Source of the DNA: Heyndrickxia oleronia
GTDB taxonomy: Bacteria > Bacillota > Bacilli > Bacillales > Bacillaceae_C
Length of the DNA stretch: 64,000 nucleotides
Direction of reading: 5' to 3'
Assembly (NCBI RefSeq): GCF_017809215.1
Contig: NZ_CP065424.1
Coordinates: 2,078,001 to 2,142,000 of the forward strand
The first letter of the stretch is position 1, and the number at the start of each line of letters is the position of its first letter. The notes below the pieces were generated by a model, which made no database searches, was not told the DNA's origin, and was given only the letters and a program-made list of their open reading frames with translations. Shown in pieces: positions 26,766 through 36,887 of this stretch. Both the position numbers and the translations under genes were made by a program.

Positions 26766-29441
26766 TTATGGTGTTTCGGTTCCGCTACCTGGATCTGGAT
26801 TTTCTTGATTACCTCCTCCATTGTCATTGCCGCTGCCATTTCCATTACCAGGACCATTCCCATTACCAGGACCATTACCATCGCCAGGACCATTACCATT
26901 CCCATTACCAGGTCCGTTTTCGTTACCAGAACCATTATCATTCCCATTACCAGGACCATTTCCATTATCAGAACCGTTATGTTCCCCATTGTCTTGATCT
27001 TGGTCACCATTATCACCATTATCATCGCCATTTCCTAATTCATCAGGATCTGGGACTTTTATAGTGATAGTAGCTGATTTACTTGTTTGATCACCTAATA
27101 TAGCTTTCACTTCAATTTGGTAGGTTCCACCAGGCTGTGGATTGGCTATTGATAATGTTGTATCCTTCGTATTTCCATAGGATTGTTTACCTTCATTATT
27201 AAGTGAACCAGATATTTCAAAAGAAACCCCTTCAGATATTTTTGGATGATTCCAATTGACAATTATTTGATTGGTTGCTTGATCATAGGTTCCGTTTAAA
27301 TTTGTAGGAGCTTCTAATTGCTCATATCTATGTGAAACTTGACTTGGTTCATTATGACCTCGAACAAATAATTCATATGAAATACTTCCAGAAGGAGTAT
27401 ATTCACTTGCTTTTTGTGGTGGATTTGTTCCTTTTTCAATCGGAATCTTCACAACACTTTTTGGCATTTTGAAATCAGGTGTGTTTTTCCCTTCAGATAC
27501 ATGTTCTATTAGGTTTTTAAAGATGAGCTGTGAGATTTTTTGTTCATTTGGTGTTAAATAATATTTAAAGTTCCCATTCTCATCTTTGGAACTATCATAT
27601 CCTGTCCAGATAGCTGCAGTGTAATTAGTTGTGTAACCTGCAAACCATGAGTCAGGGCTGGCACCAGCAGGTATATTATATTTTGCAACATCATCGTCAC
27701 TAAAATTAGTGGTACCTGTCTTTCCTGCAACTTCTAGCCCAGGGATGATTGCTGAGCGACCAGTTGCACCTGGTTTTGAAGATAAAACATCTTTAAGCAT
27801 ATCTGTAATCATATACGCAGTATAATCCTTCATTGCAACTTTTGGTTCAGGATTTGTTTTAACAATGGTTTCCCCATCTTGTAAGACAATTTTTCTTACG
27901 GTATGTGGTTTATTATAAATACCATTATTACCGAATGCTGCATAGGCTCCTGCCATTTTTAGTGGGGATAATTCAAGTCCACCACCAATTGCGGATGAGG
28001 GTACTAGTTCTGAATCTTTTAATCCTAAACCTAAGTTATTGGCAAATTCTTTTGCTTTGTTTGGACCTACTTCTGCCCAAGCTTTAGCTGCTGGAACATT
28101 TCGGGAACGGTATAAAGCTTCCCTCATTGACATTGGTCCTAAGAAACGGTTGTCAAAGTTGTTTAATTTAACTGATGTTCCTTCATAATTATATGGTTCA
28201 TCTACGATTTGATGATAGGTGGACCATTGTTTTTCCTCGATTACTGGGCCGTAATCTAATATCGGTTTGATTGTAGAACCCGGTGAACGCTTGATATCCA
28301 CTGCTCGATTTAATCCACGTTGAACTTTTGGATTTCTTGCTCCACCTACAGCACGAATTTCTCCAGTTTTCGTATCCAATAATGTTATACCCGCTTGGAA
28401 CATATCATCCGGATATTGCACAATATCATTTGAATTTAAAATTTGCTCTGTATATTCTTGGGCATCTGTATCTAATGTAGTATAGATTTTTAAGCCATCA
28501 GAAAATGGATTATAACCCATCGCTTCAACTTCATCAATGACCATGTCCATGAACGCATCATATTTATTTTGAGCAACATTGTTGACATTGGTCTGTTTTT
28601 TAAGTCCTTTTGTAACAGGCACCTTTTTCGCTGCTTCCATTTCCTCTTTAGAAATTTTCTTATGTTGGTACATTAACCCTAAAACAACATTTTTTCGTTT
28701 TTCAGCCAAATCTGGATGTTCAAATGGATTATAGTTATTTGGACTCTGCTGTAGTCCCGCAATTAGTGCAATCTGCGGTAGGGTTAATTTATCTAATGTC
28801 TTTCCATAATAATATTTAGAAGCAGTTTGGATTCCATGAATTCCAGCTGACATATAAATTTTGTTCACATACATCTCGAAGATTTCTTCTTTTGTGTATT
28901 GGCGTTCAAGCTGTAATGAAAGCCATGCTTCTTGTGCTTTACGTTCTAGTGTCTTTTTATTAGTCAAAAAGGACATTTTCACTACTTGCTGGGTGATCGT
29001 GCTCGCTCCTTCAGAACCGAATCCACGAGTAACATTGGCAATAACAGCACCACCAAGTCGAATTGGATCAATCCCATGATGCTTAAAGAAACGAGAATCC
29101 TCAGTAGCGATGATTGCATCCTTTACTTTATCAGGAATTTTATCATAGGCAATATAGTCTCGTTTTTTTGCGCCGATCGTTCCAGCTGATTTACCGTCCA
29201 TCGCTAACACCTCAGAAGCGATAGGATCTTTTAATTGGGTTTTATTTAAATGTGGTGCTTTACTTGCATAATAAGCGAATGTTCCAACACCTGCCAAGAA
29301 AACAACAACACAAATTAGAAATAAACTTAATATGATTTTCTTAAATATAGAACGTTTTTTCTTCTTACCTTTTCCTTTTTTATTTTTAACAGCTTCCTGC
29401 TGTTTTCTTCGTTCCTCACGTGTTTGGTATTTTTCAGCCAT
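26766..29441 (-). CDS. ponA: Class A penicillin-binding protein 1 (PBP1A/1B type)
   Basis: The chosen ATG ([13 protein letters not shown]...) has GAGAGGAAAA upstream and gives 891 residues; the frame continues 14 codons further without a ribosome binding site. A basic cytoplasmic tail and one membrane anchor ([20 protein letters not shown]) come first. The glycosyltransferase domain ([31 protein letters not shown]) and then the transpeptidase domain follow, with SPGSTIKPI (active-site Ser), SRN and KTGTT. A fibronectin type III-like domain (about residues 705-800) and a Gly/Asn/Asp-rich tail of about 90 residues end the protein. It polymerises and cross-links peptidoglycan. recU lies upstream in the same direction, as in B. 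subtilis. Confidence 0.95.
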   Translation of the reverse strand: MAEKYQTREERRKQQEAVKNKKGKGKKKKRSIFKKIILSLFLICVVVFLAGVGTFAYYASKAPHLNKTQLKDPIASEVLAMDGKSAGTIGAKKRDYIAYDKIPDKVKDAIIATEDSRFFKHHGIDPIRLGGAVIANVTRGFGSEGASTITQQVVKMSFLTNKKTLERKAQEAWLSLQLERQYTKEEIFEMYVNKIYMSAGIHGIQTASKYYYGKTLDKLTLPQIALIAGLQQSPNNYNPFEHPDLAEKRKNVVLGLMYQHKKISKEEMEAAKKVPVTKGLKKQTNVNNVAQNKYDAFMDMVIDEVEAMGYNPFSDGLKIYTTLDTDAQEYTEQILNSNDIVQYPDDMFQAGITLLDTKTGEIRAVGGARNPKVQRGLNRAVDIKRSPGSTIKPILDYGPVIEEKQWSTYHQIVDEPYNYEGTSVKLNNFDNRFLGPMSMREALYRSRNVPAAKAWAEVGPNKAKEFANNLGLGLKDSELVPSSAIGGGLELSPLKMAGAYAAFGNNGIYNKPHTVRKIVLQDGETIVKTNPEPKVAMKDYTAYMITDMLKDVLSSKPGATGRSAIIPGLEVAGKTGTTNFSDDDVAKYNIPAGASPDSWFAGYTTNYTAAIWTGYDSSKDENGNFKYYLTPNEQKISQLIFKNLIEHVSEGKNTPDFKMPKSVVKIPIEKGTNPPQKASEYTPSGSISYELFVRGHNEPSQVSHRYEQLEAPTNLNGTYDQATNQIIVNWNHPKISEGVSFEISGSLNNEGKQSYGNTKDTTLSIANPQPGGTYQIEVKAILGDQTSKSATITIKVPDPDELGNGDDNGDNGDQDQDNGEHNGSDNGNGPGNGNDNGSGNENGPGNGNGNGPGDGNGPGNGNGPGNGNGSGNDNGGGNQENPDPGSGTETP
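26790..27040. repeat. Low-complexity coding repeat in the ponA tail
   Basis: The DNA is made of short imperfect repeats of the type CCATTACCAGGACCATT, encoding a G-N-G-P/D-rich C-terminal tail. Such a tract is prone to slippage and length change. Confidence 0.8.
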
Positions 29442-29586
29442 AAACAAATTTTCCTCTCTTTCCTTTAGGCTGTTTTTAAACATTGATTATTGCTTAAATG
29501 ATAGTTTTTACTATTATGTTTAAATAAGCAACAAAAATTTTAAAAAAAGCCGATCTAAACCAAATATTGATTTAGAAGTGTAAAAC

Positions 29587-30195
29587 TTAGATTGTAAAAA
29601 TCTTTTTTACCGTTTGAATATAATCAATTCGAGGGTGAAGGCCTAATGAGATAGGATGTCCAACTTCTTCAATTTCCTCTTTTTTTATAGATTTTCGCCC
29701 ACCATTTAGCATTCGATCCCAAAAGATGAATAAATCTGAACTCGGTAATAAAAAGACTTCTTCAGTTTTTGCAAAACGAAGTATAACAAAGGATATTCCA
29801 TTATGTGCAACTACTTTTTTCATGTGTTCGATTTGATGTTCATGAAAGTTCTGTAATGGAAAAGATGTTGTATTATTCGTTTCCTTTGCTTCAAAATCAA
29901 TATATCTACCTTGATAGACTCCATTATAATCGGTTGTTGATGGTTGTTTAAAATACGCCTCTTTAATAACTGCAGTACTTCTTGACTTATAATCAACATG
30001 GACGATCTGTACCGGAGTAGGTTTTTTATGAATAACAGCAATCTCATTTAGTAAATAATATTGATTCGTTACATTTAAATCGTCTTCCAACGTCATCCCT
30101 CTATTACTGTATGAAATACTCTTCGAAGCGATAGATTTATTTATGCCCGTTTTGTTCATCGTATATTGTTTTCCATTAGGGTATCGAAGATCCAT
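29587..30195 (-). CDS. recU: Holliday junction resolvase RecU
   Basis: This 202-residue nuclease resolves Holliday junctions during recombination and repair. Family signatures are [52 protein letters not shown] (catalytic Asp/Glu/Lys) and PRIDYI near the C-terminus. The start ATG follows GTGAGGTGAGGATG on the reverse strand. It is upstream of ponA in one transcription unit, as in B. subtilis and S. aureus. The N-terminal 30 residues are less conserved, as is usual. Confidence 0.95.
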   Translation of the reverse strand: MDLRYPNGKQYTMNKTGINKSIASKSISYSNRGMTLEDDLNVTNQYYLLNEIAVIHKKPTPVQIVHVDYKSRSTAVIKEAYFKQPSTTDYNGVYQGRYIDFEAKETNNTTSFPLQNFHEHQIEHMKKVVAHNGISFVILRFAKTEEVFLLPSSDLFIFWDRMLNGGRKSIKKEEIEEVGHPISLGLHPRIDYIQTVKKIFTI

Positions 30196-30418
30196 TCATC
30201 CTCACCTCACAAACTAAATTATATCATAGCAGAAAACTAGACAGATTGGGTGAATAAAAAGTTTGATTTCTTGCCAATATAACGTTAGATTGCGTAAAAT
30301 GGTTGTTTTTCAAGGGAAAATAGTGATTTTTTGCTGCTTCTTATTAGTATTCGACGAATTGCAATCACCATTTGTTTCATTTATTTAAAATTTAGATGTA
30401 ATTTTATTACAAAATAAT

Positions 30419-30459
30419 AAAAAGGTTGATCCAATTTCGTCATTTGGATCAACCTTTTC
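30419..30459. terminator. Hairpin terminator downstream of sspM
   Basis: AAGGTTGATCCAA and TTGGATCAACCTT form a perfect 13-bp stem with flanking A and T runs. It lies between the small sspM gene and recU on the reverse strand, so recU should have its own promoter within 30196-30418. Confidence 0.88.
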
Positions 30460-30508
30460 CTATTTCGTAATAGCTACATAAATGTATGAATCACTAGAAT
30501 TTCTATAA

Positions 30509-30613
30509 TTAAGTTGAGGGACGATTTGGCCCAGATAATTTAGGATTTCCGTTACCAGCTTTCGTTTTAGAACGTTCTTCTTTTTTACGTTGATTTTTAA
30601 GTTCTTTATTCAT
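30509..30613 (-). CDS. sspM: Small acid-soluble spore protein M
   Basis: A 34-codon reading frame starts with ATG after a near-perfect ribosome binding site (CTAGGAGGTGG). It encodes MNKELKNQRKKEERSKTK... ending LSGPNRPST. From memory, B. subtilis SspM also has 34 residues, is Lys-rich and ends GGPNRPST, and its gene lies in this same recU-yppE neighbourhood. The product is a minor protein of the spore core, normally made in the forespore; I could not pick out a forespore promoter by eye. A terminator lies 50 bp downstream. Confidence 0.85.
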   Translation of the reverse strand: MNKELKNQRKKEERSKTKAGNGNPKLSGPNRPST

Positions 30614-30819
30614 TATTTTCCACCTCCTAGAACCTATTTTGCACCAAAGACTGTTCTCCATTCATTGATAAAGAAGTTTATTCTTTTGTCGAATAGATTA
30701 AAATGCATTGTTCGTTTAACACTTTCTTTGACGAATCAGTTCTAGTTTTGTCATGCATGGAGGTGATTAGAAGATTAGGAAGAATATATAGCGTTAAAAG
30801 AATCTTAGGAGGCGTTGAT

Positions 30820-31062
30820 ATGTTATTAAAGGAAGAGATTTTAGCAAAGCTTGAGGAATGTGAACAGTTATTAGAGAAGCTAGAAAAATGTTTTGACGCA
30901 GAAATCAAAAAAGTAAGAAAAGAAATCATATTGAGGGCTTCTGAAGATCACTCCATTTTAGAAGCTAAACTGAAACGTCTTGAAAAGAAATTCAAAATTA
31001 AAAAACTGTCAACTTCGATAAACATTAAAAATGAACAACCAAAGTTGCAGCAGCTTGGTTGA
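30820..31062 (+). CDS. Small predicted coiled-coil protein
   Basis: This 80-residue, highly charged protein (MLLKEEILAKLEECEQLLEKLEKC...) starts at ATG after TTAGGAGG; the open frame back to 30703 has no ribosome binding site. Heptad-like Leu/Ile spacing over residues 5-65 predicts a coiled coil. I do not recognise the family. The position between sspM and yppE corresponds to the place of short yppC/yppD-type genes in B. subtilis, but I cannot assign one. There is no membrane segment or signal. Confidence 0.7.
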   Translation: MLLKEEILAKLEECEQLLEKLEKCFDAEIKKVRKEIILRASEDHSILEAKLKRLEKKFKIKKLSTSINIKNEQPKLQQLG

Positions 31063-31130
31063 GTTAGTCTTTTTGACCTTAGTGGTGACTCCAGCGTATA
31101 ATTGCATTAGTTAGTTTCTCAGGAGGAATA

Positions 31131-31502
31131 ATGCGAATGTACGAAAATGACTTGATACATTTAACAAATAAATTAATAGAATTAAATGATTATGCCTATC
31201 ATTCATATAATCAAGTTAGAGAAAAAGGGGAACAAGGGGATTTCTATCAAGATGTTAAACCGTTTGCAGATCAAGTAAGAGATGCTTGTGAACAATGGTT
31301 GCCCTTGGCAATTGCTTGGCTAAATGAGGTTCAGCCAAAACACTTACATCCAATACAGTTAAAAAATACAAGTGAAAATCTTCAAATGGTTTCAGTTAAA
31401 GCCTTTTATCCAGACTCTAGTTTAAAAAAATTTAAAAGTCATATTCAATCTGTAGACTATGTGTTGAAAAGACTGTTGGAGGAAACCAAAAAAAATAACT
31501 GA
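31131..31502 (+). CDS. yppE: DUF1798 protein YppE
   Basis: This soluble helical protein of 121-123 residues has DFYQDVKPFADQVRDA, PKHLHPIQ and FKSHIQSVDYVLKRLL in the pattern of the DUF1798 (YppE) family, known only as a small helical bundle of unknown function. AGGAGGAATA precedes two possible ATGs (31131, 31137); the second is spaced more comfortably. Its place near recU/ponA and yppG agrees with B. subtilis. yppF is not visible between yppE and yppG. Confidence 0.83.
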   Translation: MRMYENDLIHLTNKLIELNDYAYHSYNQVREKGEQGDFYQDVKPFADQVRDACEQWLPLAIAWLNEVQPKHLHPIQLKNTSENLQMVSVKAFYPDSSLKKFKSHIQSVDYVLKRLLEETKKNN

Positions 31503-31602
31503 TGAGTCAAACCCTGCCTTTTTATTTTTTTCTTAGACATATCACCATTTTTTTTACCATTCATATTGTGGTAGTAAAGATTGTCATCTGGAGGAAAAAG
31601 TG

Positions 31603-32106
31603 ATGAAAGGTTATAATCCATATATGAACTATTTACCATTACGTAATTATCAACCGCAAAATCATTCATATCATGCACAGGGTATTCCTCATATGCAAGC
31701 ATATAATCAGCCGAATATACCATATCAACATCCATACGGACCTTACCATTACAATGGGATACCACCATTTATGCAAAATGGAAACAGTCCATATTATCAA
31801 CAACCGGGTTATGAACAGAATCATAGTCCGCAGCCGAACATTTTTGATAACCCGCTTCAAACAAAAGAAACGTATCAAAGCAATAAACAAAATCAAATGT
31901 TAAATCAATACGTTCATCCATATCCTCAAGGGAATCATTTTAAACAACCACAAACAGGTGGGATTAATTCACTGATGAACTCTTTTAAATCACAGGATGG
32001 TTCGATTGACTTTAATAAAATGGTCAACACAGCTGGGCAAATGATGAATGCAGTTAACCAGGTGTCAACGATGGTGAAAGGGCTAGGGGGACTCTTTAAG
32101 CCTTAG
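31603..32106 (+). CDS. yppG: YppG-like protein, Pro/Asn/Gln/Tyr-rich
   Basis: The 167-residue product has a low-complexity N-terminal two thirds rich in Tyr, Pro, Asn, Gln and His. It ends with the conserved block SLMNSFKSQDGSIDFNKMVNT...MVKGLGGLFKP, which marks the YppG family. The composition resembles spore coat proteins, but a coat location is inference. ATG follows GGAGGAAAAAG; a GTG three bases earlier is less likely. The DNA after the stop codon is T-rich with a weak hairpin, a possible terminator. Confidence 0.8.
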   Translation: MKGYNPYMNYLPLRNYQPQNHSYHAQGIPHMQAYNQPNIPYQHPYGPYHYNGIPPFMQNGNSPYYQQPGYEQNHSPQPNIFDNPLQTKETYQSNKQNQMLNQYVHPYPQGNHFKQPQTGGINSLMNSFKSQDGSIDFNKMVNTAGQMMNAVNQVSTMVKGLGGLFKP

Positions 32107-32229
32107 AGTTCCTGGCCTTTTTGCTTTTTTATTTATTCATCTAGTAAAAACTAGATTTGATTTTTGTGTTTTTCGACGATTGAAAAATATTGTTTTACAA
32201 ATATCATATAACAGCTAAATAGTTAATAA

Positions 32230-32260
32230 CGGAATCAGCTTATTTTCTGATTCCGTTTTA
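32230..32260. terminator. Terminator between yppG and the Hsp20 gene
   Basis: CGGAATCAG and CTGATTCCG form a 9-bp stem with an 8-base loop and a TTTTAA tail. It lies just beyond the stop codon of the reverse-strand Hsp20 gene and can act in both directions. Confidence 0.75.
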
Positions 32261-32266
32261 ATATGT

Positions 32267-32737
32267 TTATTCTATTCTTAATCGTTTCCCTTTTTCCTTT
32301 GGTACTTTAATCGTTAGTAAGCCATCTTCATAGGTTGCCTTGACTTTATCTTCAATAATCGGTTGCGGAAATGGAATGGTTTTAGAGGATCGTTGGATTG
32401 AGCTTTTATTAAAAAACACATTTTGGGACTGATCTTCTTTTGTAACTTTTTCATTATTTTCGACTGTAATCGTAATATACTTAGGAAATATACCAATATC
32501 TATCTGATCCTTTTTTATGCCAGATAATTTTGCGGTGATAATATATTTATCATCTAATTCAGTTAAGTCAATAGGGAAACCACTGATTGGAAATGGCGAG
32601 GAAAAAAAATCATCAATGCTTTGAAGAAAGCCTTTCACTGGCCTTTCCTGGAAAAGTTCATTCATAGATCGAAAAAAGTCTTGAAAAGGTTCGTGGAACA
32701 ATCCCTTTTTAGGTTCTTCAGGTAATTTCTCTGTCAT
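32267..32737 (-). CDS. Hsp20/alpha-crystallin family protein
   Basis: This 156-residue small heat-shock-like protein has an alpha-crystallin domain at about residues 55-156: PIDLTELDDKYIITAKLSGIKKDQIDI, and the end motif YEDGLLTIKVPKEKGKRLRIE, where the classic A-x-x-x-n-GvL-t appears as ATYEDGLLT. The N-terminal region has Phe-rich amphipathic segments as in spore-coat-associated Hsp20 proteins of Bacillus (CotM/CotP type). Chaperone activity and location are inferred from the family. It stands alone on the reverse strand ahead of mrfA. Confidence 0.85.
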   Translation of the reverse strand: MTEKLPEEPKKGLFHEPFQDFFRSMNELFQERPVKGFLQSIDDFFSSPFPISGFPIDLTELDDKYIITAKLSGIKKDQIDIGIFPKYITITVENNEKVTKEDQSQNVFFNKSSIQRSSKTIPFPQPIIEDKVKATYEDGLLTIKVPKEKGKRLRIE

Positions 32738-32879
32738 CTTAATAAAAACTCCTCTCTGTAAGATTTAAATACCAACTTTATCTATTGTATAATATGATGT
32801 TTTTGACAATGAGTACCAATAAAAAACACTAGGAAAACGAACATTTATTCGCTAAAATATAGAAAGAGGTGTGTAGAAA

Positions 32880-35138
32880 ATGAAACGTCGAAAAAATTTA
32901 CAAGAGGTCATCCAAGGTTTAAAAGAGGATGTTCATATAAATAAGCAAATTATTCATTGGCATACATTAAATTCAAAAGAGGCACAAACTACTCCGTTTC
33001 CAAATAGAATTCATCCATTATTAAAAGAATCATTAAATCGCAAAGGAATTTCTGAACTATATACGCATCAGAAATCGTCGTTTGAACTGGCAATGCAAGG
33101 GAAGAGCTTTGTTGCTGTTACACCAACAGCGTCCGGAAAGACTCTCTGTTATAATTTACCAGTTATCCAAACGATTCTCGAAGAACCAACGTCTAGAGCA
33201 TTGTATATGTTTCCAACTAAGGCACTTGCTCAAGATCAAAAAAGTGAGATAAATGAGATTATTGATGAAACAGGACTAGACATTAACAGTTATACATATG
33301 ACGGAGATACACCGTCAAGTATCAGGCAGAAGGTAAGAAAAGCTGGACATATTGTGATTACTAATCCTGATATGCTCCATTCCGCTATTCTCCCGCATCA
33401 TACAAAATGGGTCGCTTTTTTTGAAAATCTGAAATATATAATTATTGATGAATTACATACATATCGAGGTGTATTTGGGAGTCATGTGGCAAATGTCCTG
33501 CGAAGACTAAAGCGAATTTGCACGTATTACGGTAGTAACCCTGTATTTATTTGTACTTCTGCAACTATTGCAAATCCAAAAGAATTAGCAGAAGGATTGA
33601 CAGGAATGCATATGGAGCTAATCGATAATAATGGTGCACCTAGTGGGAAGAAGCATTTTATTTTTTACAATCCTCCAATCGTAAATAAGCCTTTAAATAT
33701 CAGAAGAAGTGCTACATTAGAAGTGAGTCATCTTGCTAAGCAATTATTACAGCAAAAAATTCAAACAATTGTTTTTGCGCGTAGTCGAGTTAGAGTTGAA
33801 ATTATATTGACCTATTTGCAAGAGGTTGTAAAACATGAATTGGGTTCTAAATCCATACAAGGATATCGGGGAGGATATTTACCTTCACAAAGGAGAGAAA
33901 TCGAAAAAGGACTAAGGAATGGAGAGATTATTGGTGTAGTAAGTACAAATGCATTAGAACTTGGAGTAGATATTGGTCAACTCCAAGTATGTATTATGAC
34001 AGGGTACCCTGGAACAATTGCCAGTGCATGGCAACAAGCTGGGAGAGCAGGAAGAAGACATGGAGAATCATTAGTAATAATGGTCGCAAGTTCTTCACCA
34101 CTCGATCAATATATTATTGAACATCCTGAGTATTTTCTACATCAATCACCCGAAACCGCTAGAATTAACCCAGATAATCTGATTATCCTTGTTGATCACA
34201 TTAAATGCGCTGCATATGAATTACCTTTTAAAAAGGGAGAAACATTTGGTGATGTTGAAATTGAAGATATTCTTGAATATTTGGTAGAAGAAAGAGTCCT
34301 TCATTATCGAAGTGAAAAATGGAATTGGATGAATGATTCCTTTCCAGCACATAATATTAGTTTACGTTCTGCTTCACAGGAAAATGTTGTAGTGATTGAT
34401 TATACTGAAACAGCAAATGTGAAAGTAATTGGTGAAATGGATCAATTTAGTGCAATGACCCTTTTACATGAGGAAGCAATTTACCTTCATCAAGGAATTC
34501 AATACCAAGTGGAGAAACTAGATTGGGAAGAGAAAAAAGCGTATGTAAAGGAAGTTGAAGTAGATTATTATACCGATGCTAATTTAGCCGTACAATTACA
34601 TGTGCTAGAAGAGGATAAACATAAATATATTCATAATGGTGAAGTGAGCTATGGAGATGTCACAGTCCAAGCCATGGCAACTATTTTTAAAAAAATTAAG
34701 TTTAATACACATGAAAATATTGGCTCTGGTCCTATCAATCTTCCTGAGCAAGAATTGCATACAAGTGCTACTTGGTTTACGTTTGAAAGTGAGTTATCAG
34801 AAAGTAAATTAGAAGAAGGTTTAATTGGAATTTCACATGCATTGAATTCAATTGTTTCTTTATTTGTTATGTGTGATCCTCAGGATATTCACGTGATACC
34901 ACAAATCAAAGCTATTCACAATGAAAAGCCAACCATCTTTTTGTACGACCGTTATCCGGGGGGTGTGGGCTTAAGTGAAAAGGTATTTGAAAATATAAAA
35001 GAAATCATAAGCAAGACGACTGACATGATATCTCAATGTCCATGTGAAAATGGTTGCCCATCATGTATTGGGTTAGATGGAACTACTTCACGTTCTAAAA
35101 ATATCGCATTACATCTATTATCACATTTTAAGGAATAG
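32880..35138 (+). CDS. mrfA: DEAD/DEAH-box helicase MrfA (YprA)
   Basis: This 752-residue superfamily 2 helicase has Walker A TPTASGKTLCYN (near residue 80), the Walker B variant DELH in IIIDELHTYRG (near 195), motif III CTSATIAN and motif VI QQAGRAGRRHG (near 383). A DUF1998-type C-terminal region carries a four-Cys zinc site (CPCENGCPSC, near residue 722). In B. subtilis the MrfA-MrfB pair is reported to excise mitomycin C lesions independently of UvrABC. ATG follows AAAGAGGTGTG. mrfB follows after 22 bp. Confidence 0.93.
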   Translation: MKRRKNLQEVIQGLKEDVHINKQIIHWHTLNSKEAQTTPFPNRIHPLLKESLNRKGISELYTHQKSSFELAMQGKSFVAVTPTASGKTLCYNLPVIQTILEEPTSRALYMFPTKALAQDQKSEINEIIDETGLDINSYTYDGDTPSSIRQKVRKAGHIVITNPDMLHSAILPHHTKWVAFFENLKYIIIDELHTYRGVFGSHVANVLRRLKRICTYYGSNPVFICTSATIANPKELAEGLTGMHMELIDNNGAPSGKKHFIFYNPPIVNKPLNIRRSATLEVSHLAKQLLQQKIQTIVFARSRVRVEIILTYLQEVVKHELGSKSIQGYRGGYLPSQRREIEKGLRNGEIIGVVSTNALELGVDIGQLQVCIMTGYPGTIASAWQQAGRAGRRHGESLVIMVASSSPLDQYIIEHPEYFLHQSPETARINPDNLIILVDHIKCAAYELPFKKGETFGDVEIEDILEYLVEERVLHYRSEKWNWMNDSFPAHNISLRSASQENVVVIDYTETANVKVIGEMDQFSAMTLLHEEAIYLHQGIQYQVEKLDWEEKKAYVKEVEVDYYTDANLAVQLHVLEEDKHKYIHNGEVSYGDVTVQAMATIFKKIKFNTHENIGSGPINLPEQELHTSATWFTFESELSESKLEEGLIGISHALNSIVSLFVMCDPQDIHVIPQIKAIHNEKPTIFLYDRYPGGVGLSEKVFENIKEIISKTTDMISQCPCENGCPSCIGLDGTTSRSKNIALHLLSHFKE

Positions 35139-35160
35139 ATCCCTATCGAGGTGAAATGAC

Positions 35161-36411
35161 ATGTCCTTGAAAAATAAGCTGCAACGCTTTAAAAATCACT
35201 TAGTTCCAGAACAGGTACAACAGCCTAAAAACATGAATGAAAATCCAAAAAATATAGATACAAAAGGTGAAATCCCCTTTATAGAAATGTGGGAACAAGC
35301 AAATACAAAGGTTTATTATTTAGAAGATGAATACTGCTTTATTCGTGAGGTTCATTATCCATTAAGTCATCAACATGGCAAATATCGGTTTCAAGATTAT
35401 ATTAAGGCTGTTGATATGTGGAATCATAATGGTATGAAACATCCATTATCTGCATATGGATATCAACCGAATGATTTGTTCTTTTTCGATACAGAAACTA
35501 CTGGATTAGGTGGCGGTGTTGGAAATACAATCTTTCTACTTGGATACGCATATCTTGAAAAGGATGAAATCATTTTAAGACAGCATTTTTTACCTGAACC
35601 TGGTTTAGAAATCCCTTTATATTATAGTTTTCTTGAGAATATTGATTACACAACCCTTGTTACATACAATGGAAAAGCTTTTGATTGGCCACAGGTTAAA
35701 ACGAGGCATACACTTATTCGCGAACATGTCCCAAAACTACCATCATTTGGCCATTTTGATTTATACCATGCATCAAGAAGATTTTGGAAGGATCAATTAG
35801 AGTCTGTAAAACTAGTAAATGTAGAGAAGGATATTCTTGAATTTGAGAGAAAAGATGATGTACCAGGTTTTTTAGCGCCGATGATTTACTTTGATTTTGT
35901 AGAAAGAAAAAACCCTGAAGGGATCATTACAGTTTTACAACATAATGAAAACGATATTCTTTCATTAATTACTTTATATACTCATTTAACCTTTCAAATT
36001 TTGCAGCTAGATCCCTCTCAGACCTCACAAGAAAAACTTATACTTGGGAAATGGCTTCAGGCTATTGGTGAAAAGGATGTAGCCATTCAAACGTTCGAGA
36101 AGCTTTCACTTGCTAATGAGATTGAGGCGAAATTTGAATTAGCATTTCATTTGAAAAGGCAAAAAAAATATTCAGATGCTAGGGATTTATGGTTAGAGGT
36201 GCTAGAAAAGGGGAATGGTAAGCTTAAAATAAAATCAAGCATAGAGGTTGCAAAATTATTTGAACACCAATTCAAGAACTATGATCAAGCATTAAAAATC
36301 GCTCGAATCGGTTTATCTTTGCATGAAGAAGAGCGATCTGGAAAGTCAAAGAAGGATGATAAAATTTATCAAGATTTGATCAAAAGAATGACCAGACTTG
36401 AAAGAAAATAA
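35161..36411 (+). CDS. mrfB: RNase H-like exonuclease MrfB (YprB)
   Basis: This 416-residue protein has a DEDD-type nuclease domain: FFDTETTGLGGG (D-x-E near residue 112), TYNGKAFDWPQVKTRH, and HNENDILSLITLYTHL with the last catalytic Asp near residue 265. A TPR-like C-terminal third begins at about residue 295. It acts with MrfA in mitomycin repair in B. subtilis. It starts at ATG after ATCGAGGTGAAATGAC. Length and order match YprB. Confidence 0.92.
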   Translation: MSLKNKLQRFKNHLVPEQVQQPKNMNENPKNIDTKGEIPFIEMWEQANTKVYYLEDEYCFIREVHYPLSHQHGKYRFQDYIKAVDMWNHNGMKHPLSAYGYQPNDLFFFDTETTGLGGGVGNTIFLLGYAYLEKDEIILRQHFLPEPGLEIPLYYSFLENIDYTTLVTYNGKAFDWPQVKTRHTLIREHVPKLPSFGHFDLYHASRRFWKDQLESVKLVNVEKDILEFERKDDVPGFLAPMIYFDFVERKNPEGIITVLQHNENDILSLITLYTHLTFQILQLDPSQTSQEKLILGKWLQAIGEKDVAIQTFEKLSLANEIEAKFELAFHLKRQKKYSDARDLWLEVLEKGNGKLKIKSSIEVAKLFEHQFKNYDQALKIARIGLSLHEEERSGKSKKDDKIYQDLIKRMTRLERK

Positions 36412-36649
36412 TGCTTCTATTTCCTGGGGAAGCGCATAATTCGACGTAGGTTTCAAAAAGTTTTTCAAAAAACGCCAAAAACTTACAAGAATGTCATAAA
36501 AAATTAATAATTATTTTATATGGGAATGATTGTGTCGAATGATAGAAACCTGTAGAATAATAAATTGCGACGGTAGATGGACGAATTATCGTTTGTGAAT
36601 AATAATGGAAATCTTCATTGCAATTTATTGGATTATAGGGGCTGAAATC

Positions 36650-36745
36650 ATGTATCGAGCACTGTTTATTTTGTTTTTTATCGTTGTTTGTTTAACAGCA
36701 TTGCTTTTTACTAGTTTAAAAGATAGTTTTTATACTTTCTTTTAA
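36650..36745 (+). CDS. Predicted 31-residue single-pass membrane protein
   Basis: A short frame opens with ATG about ten bases after TAGGGG and encodes one hydrophobic helix (LFILFFIVVCLTALLFTSL, residues 5-23) followed by a short polar tail. It stands alone in the 476-bp gap between mrfB and the cotD-like gene. I do not recognise a family. Such single-helix peptides are common in Bacillus, but a chance frame in AT-rich DNA cannot be ruled out. Confidence 0.45.
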   Translation: MYRALFILFFIVVCLTALLFTSLKDSFYTFF

Positions 36746-36887
36746 ATTGATTTTTGGTTAAAATCAAGAATATTTAAATCTTTCGAGTAAAAAAGATTTC
36801 TTTTAAAAATAGGTATTTGAATTAGTACATGTTATAGCCTTTTCACATAGTTTGTTAGTGTAGCAAGACAAATTAATGAAGGGAGTT

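Noticed and set aside
26762..27064. Open frames on both strands opposite the ponA tail (Met/Val-rich and His/Tyr-rich)
   Set aside because: They are by-products of the low-complexity ponA coding repeat.
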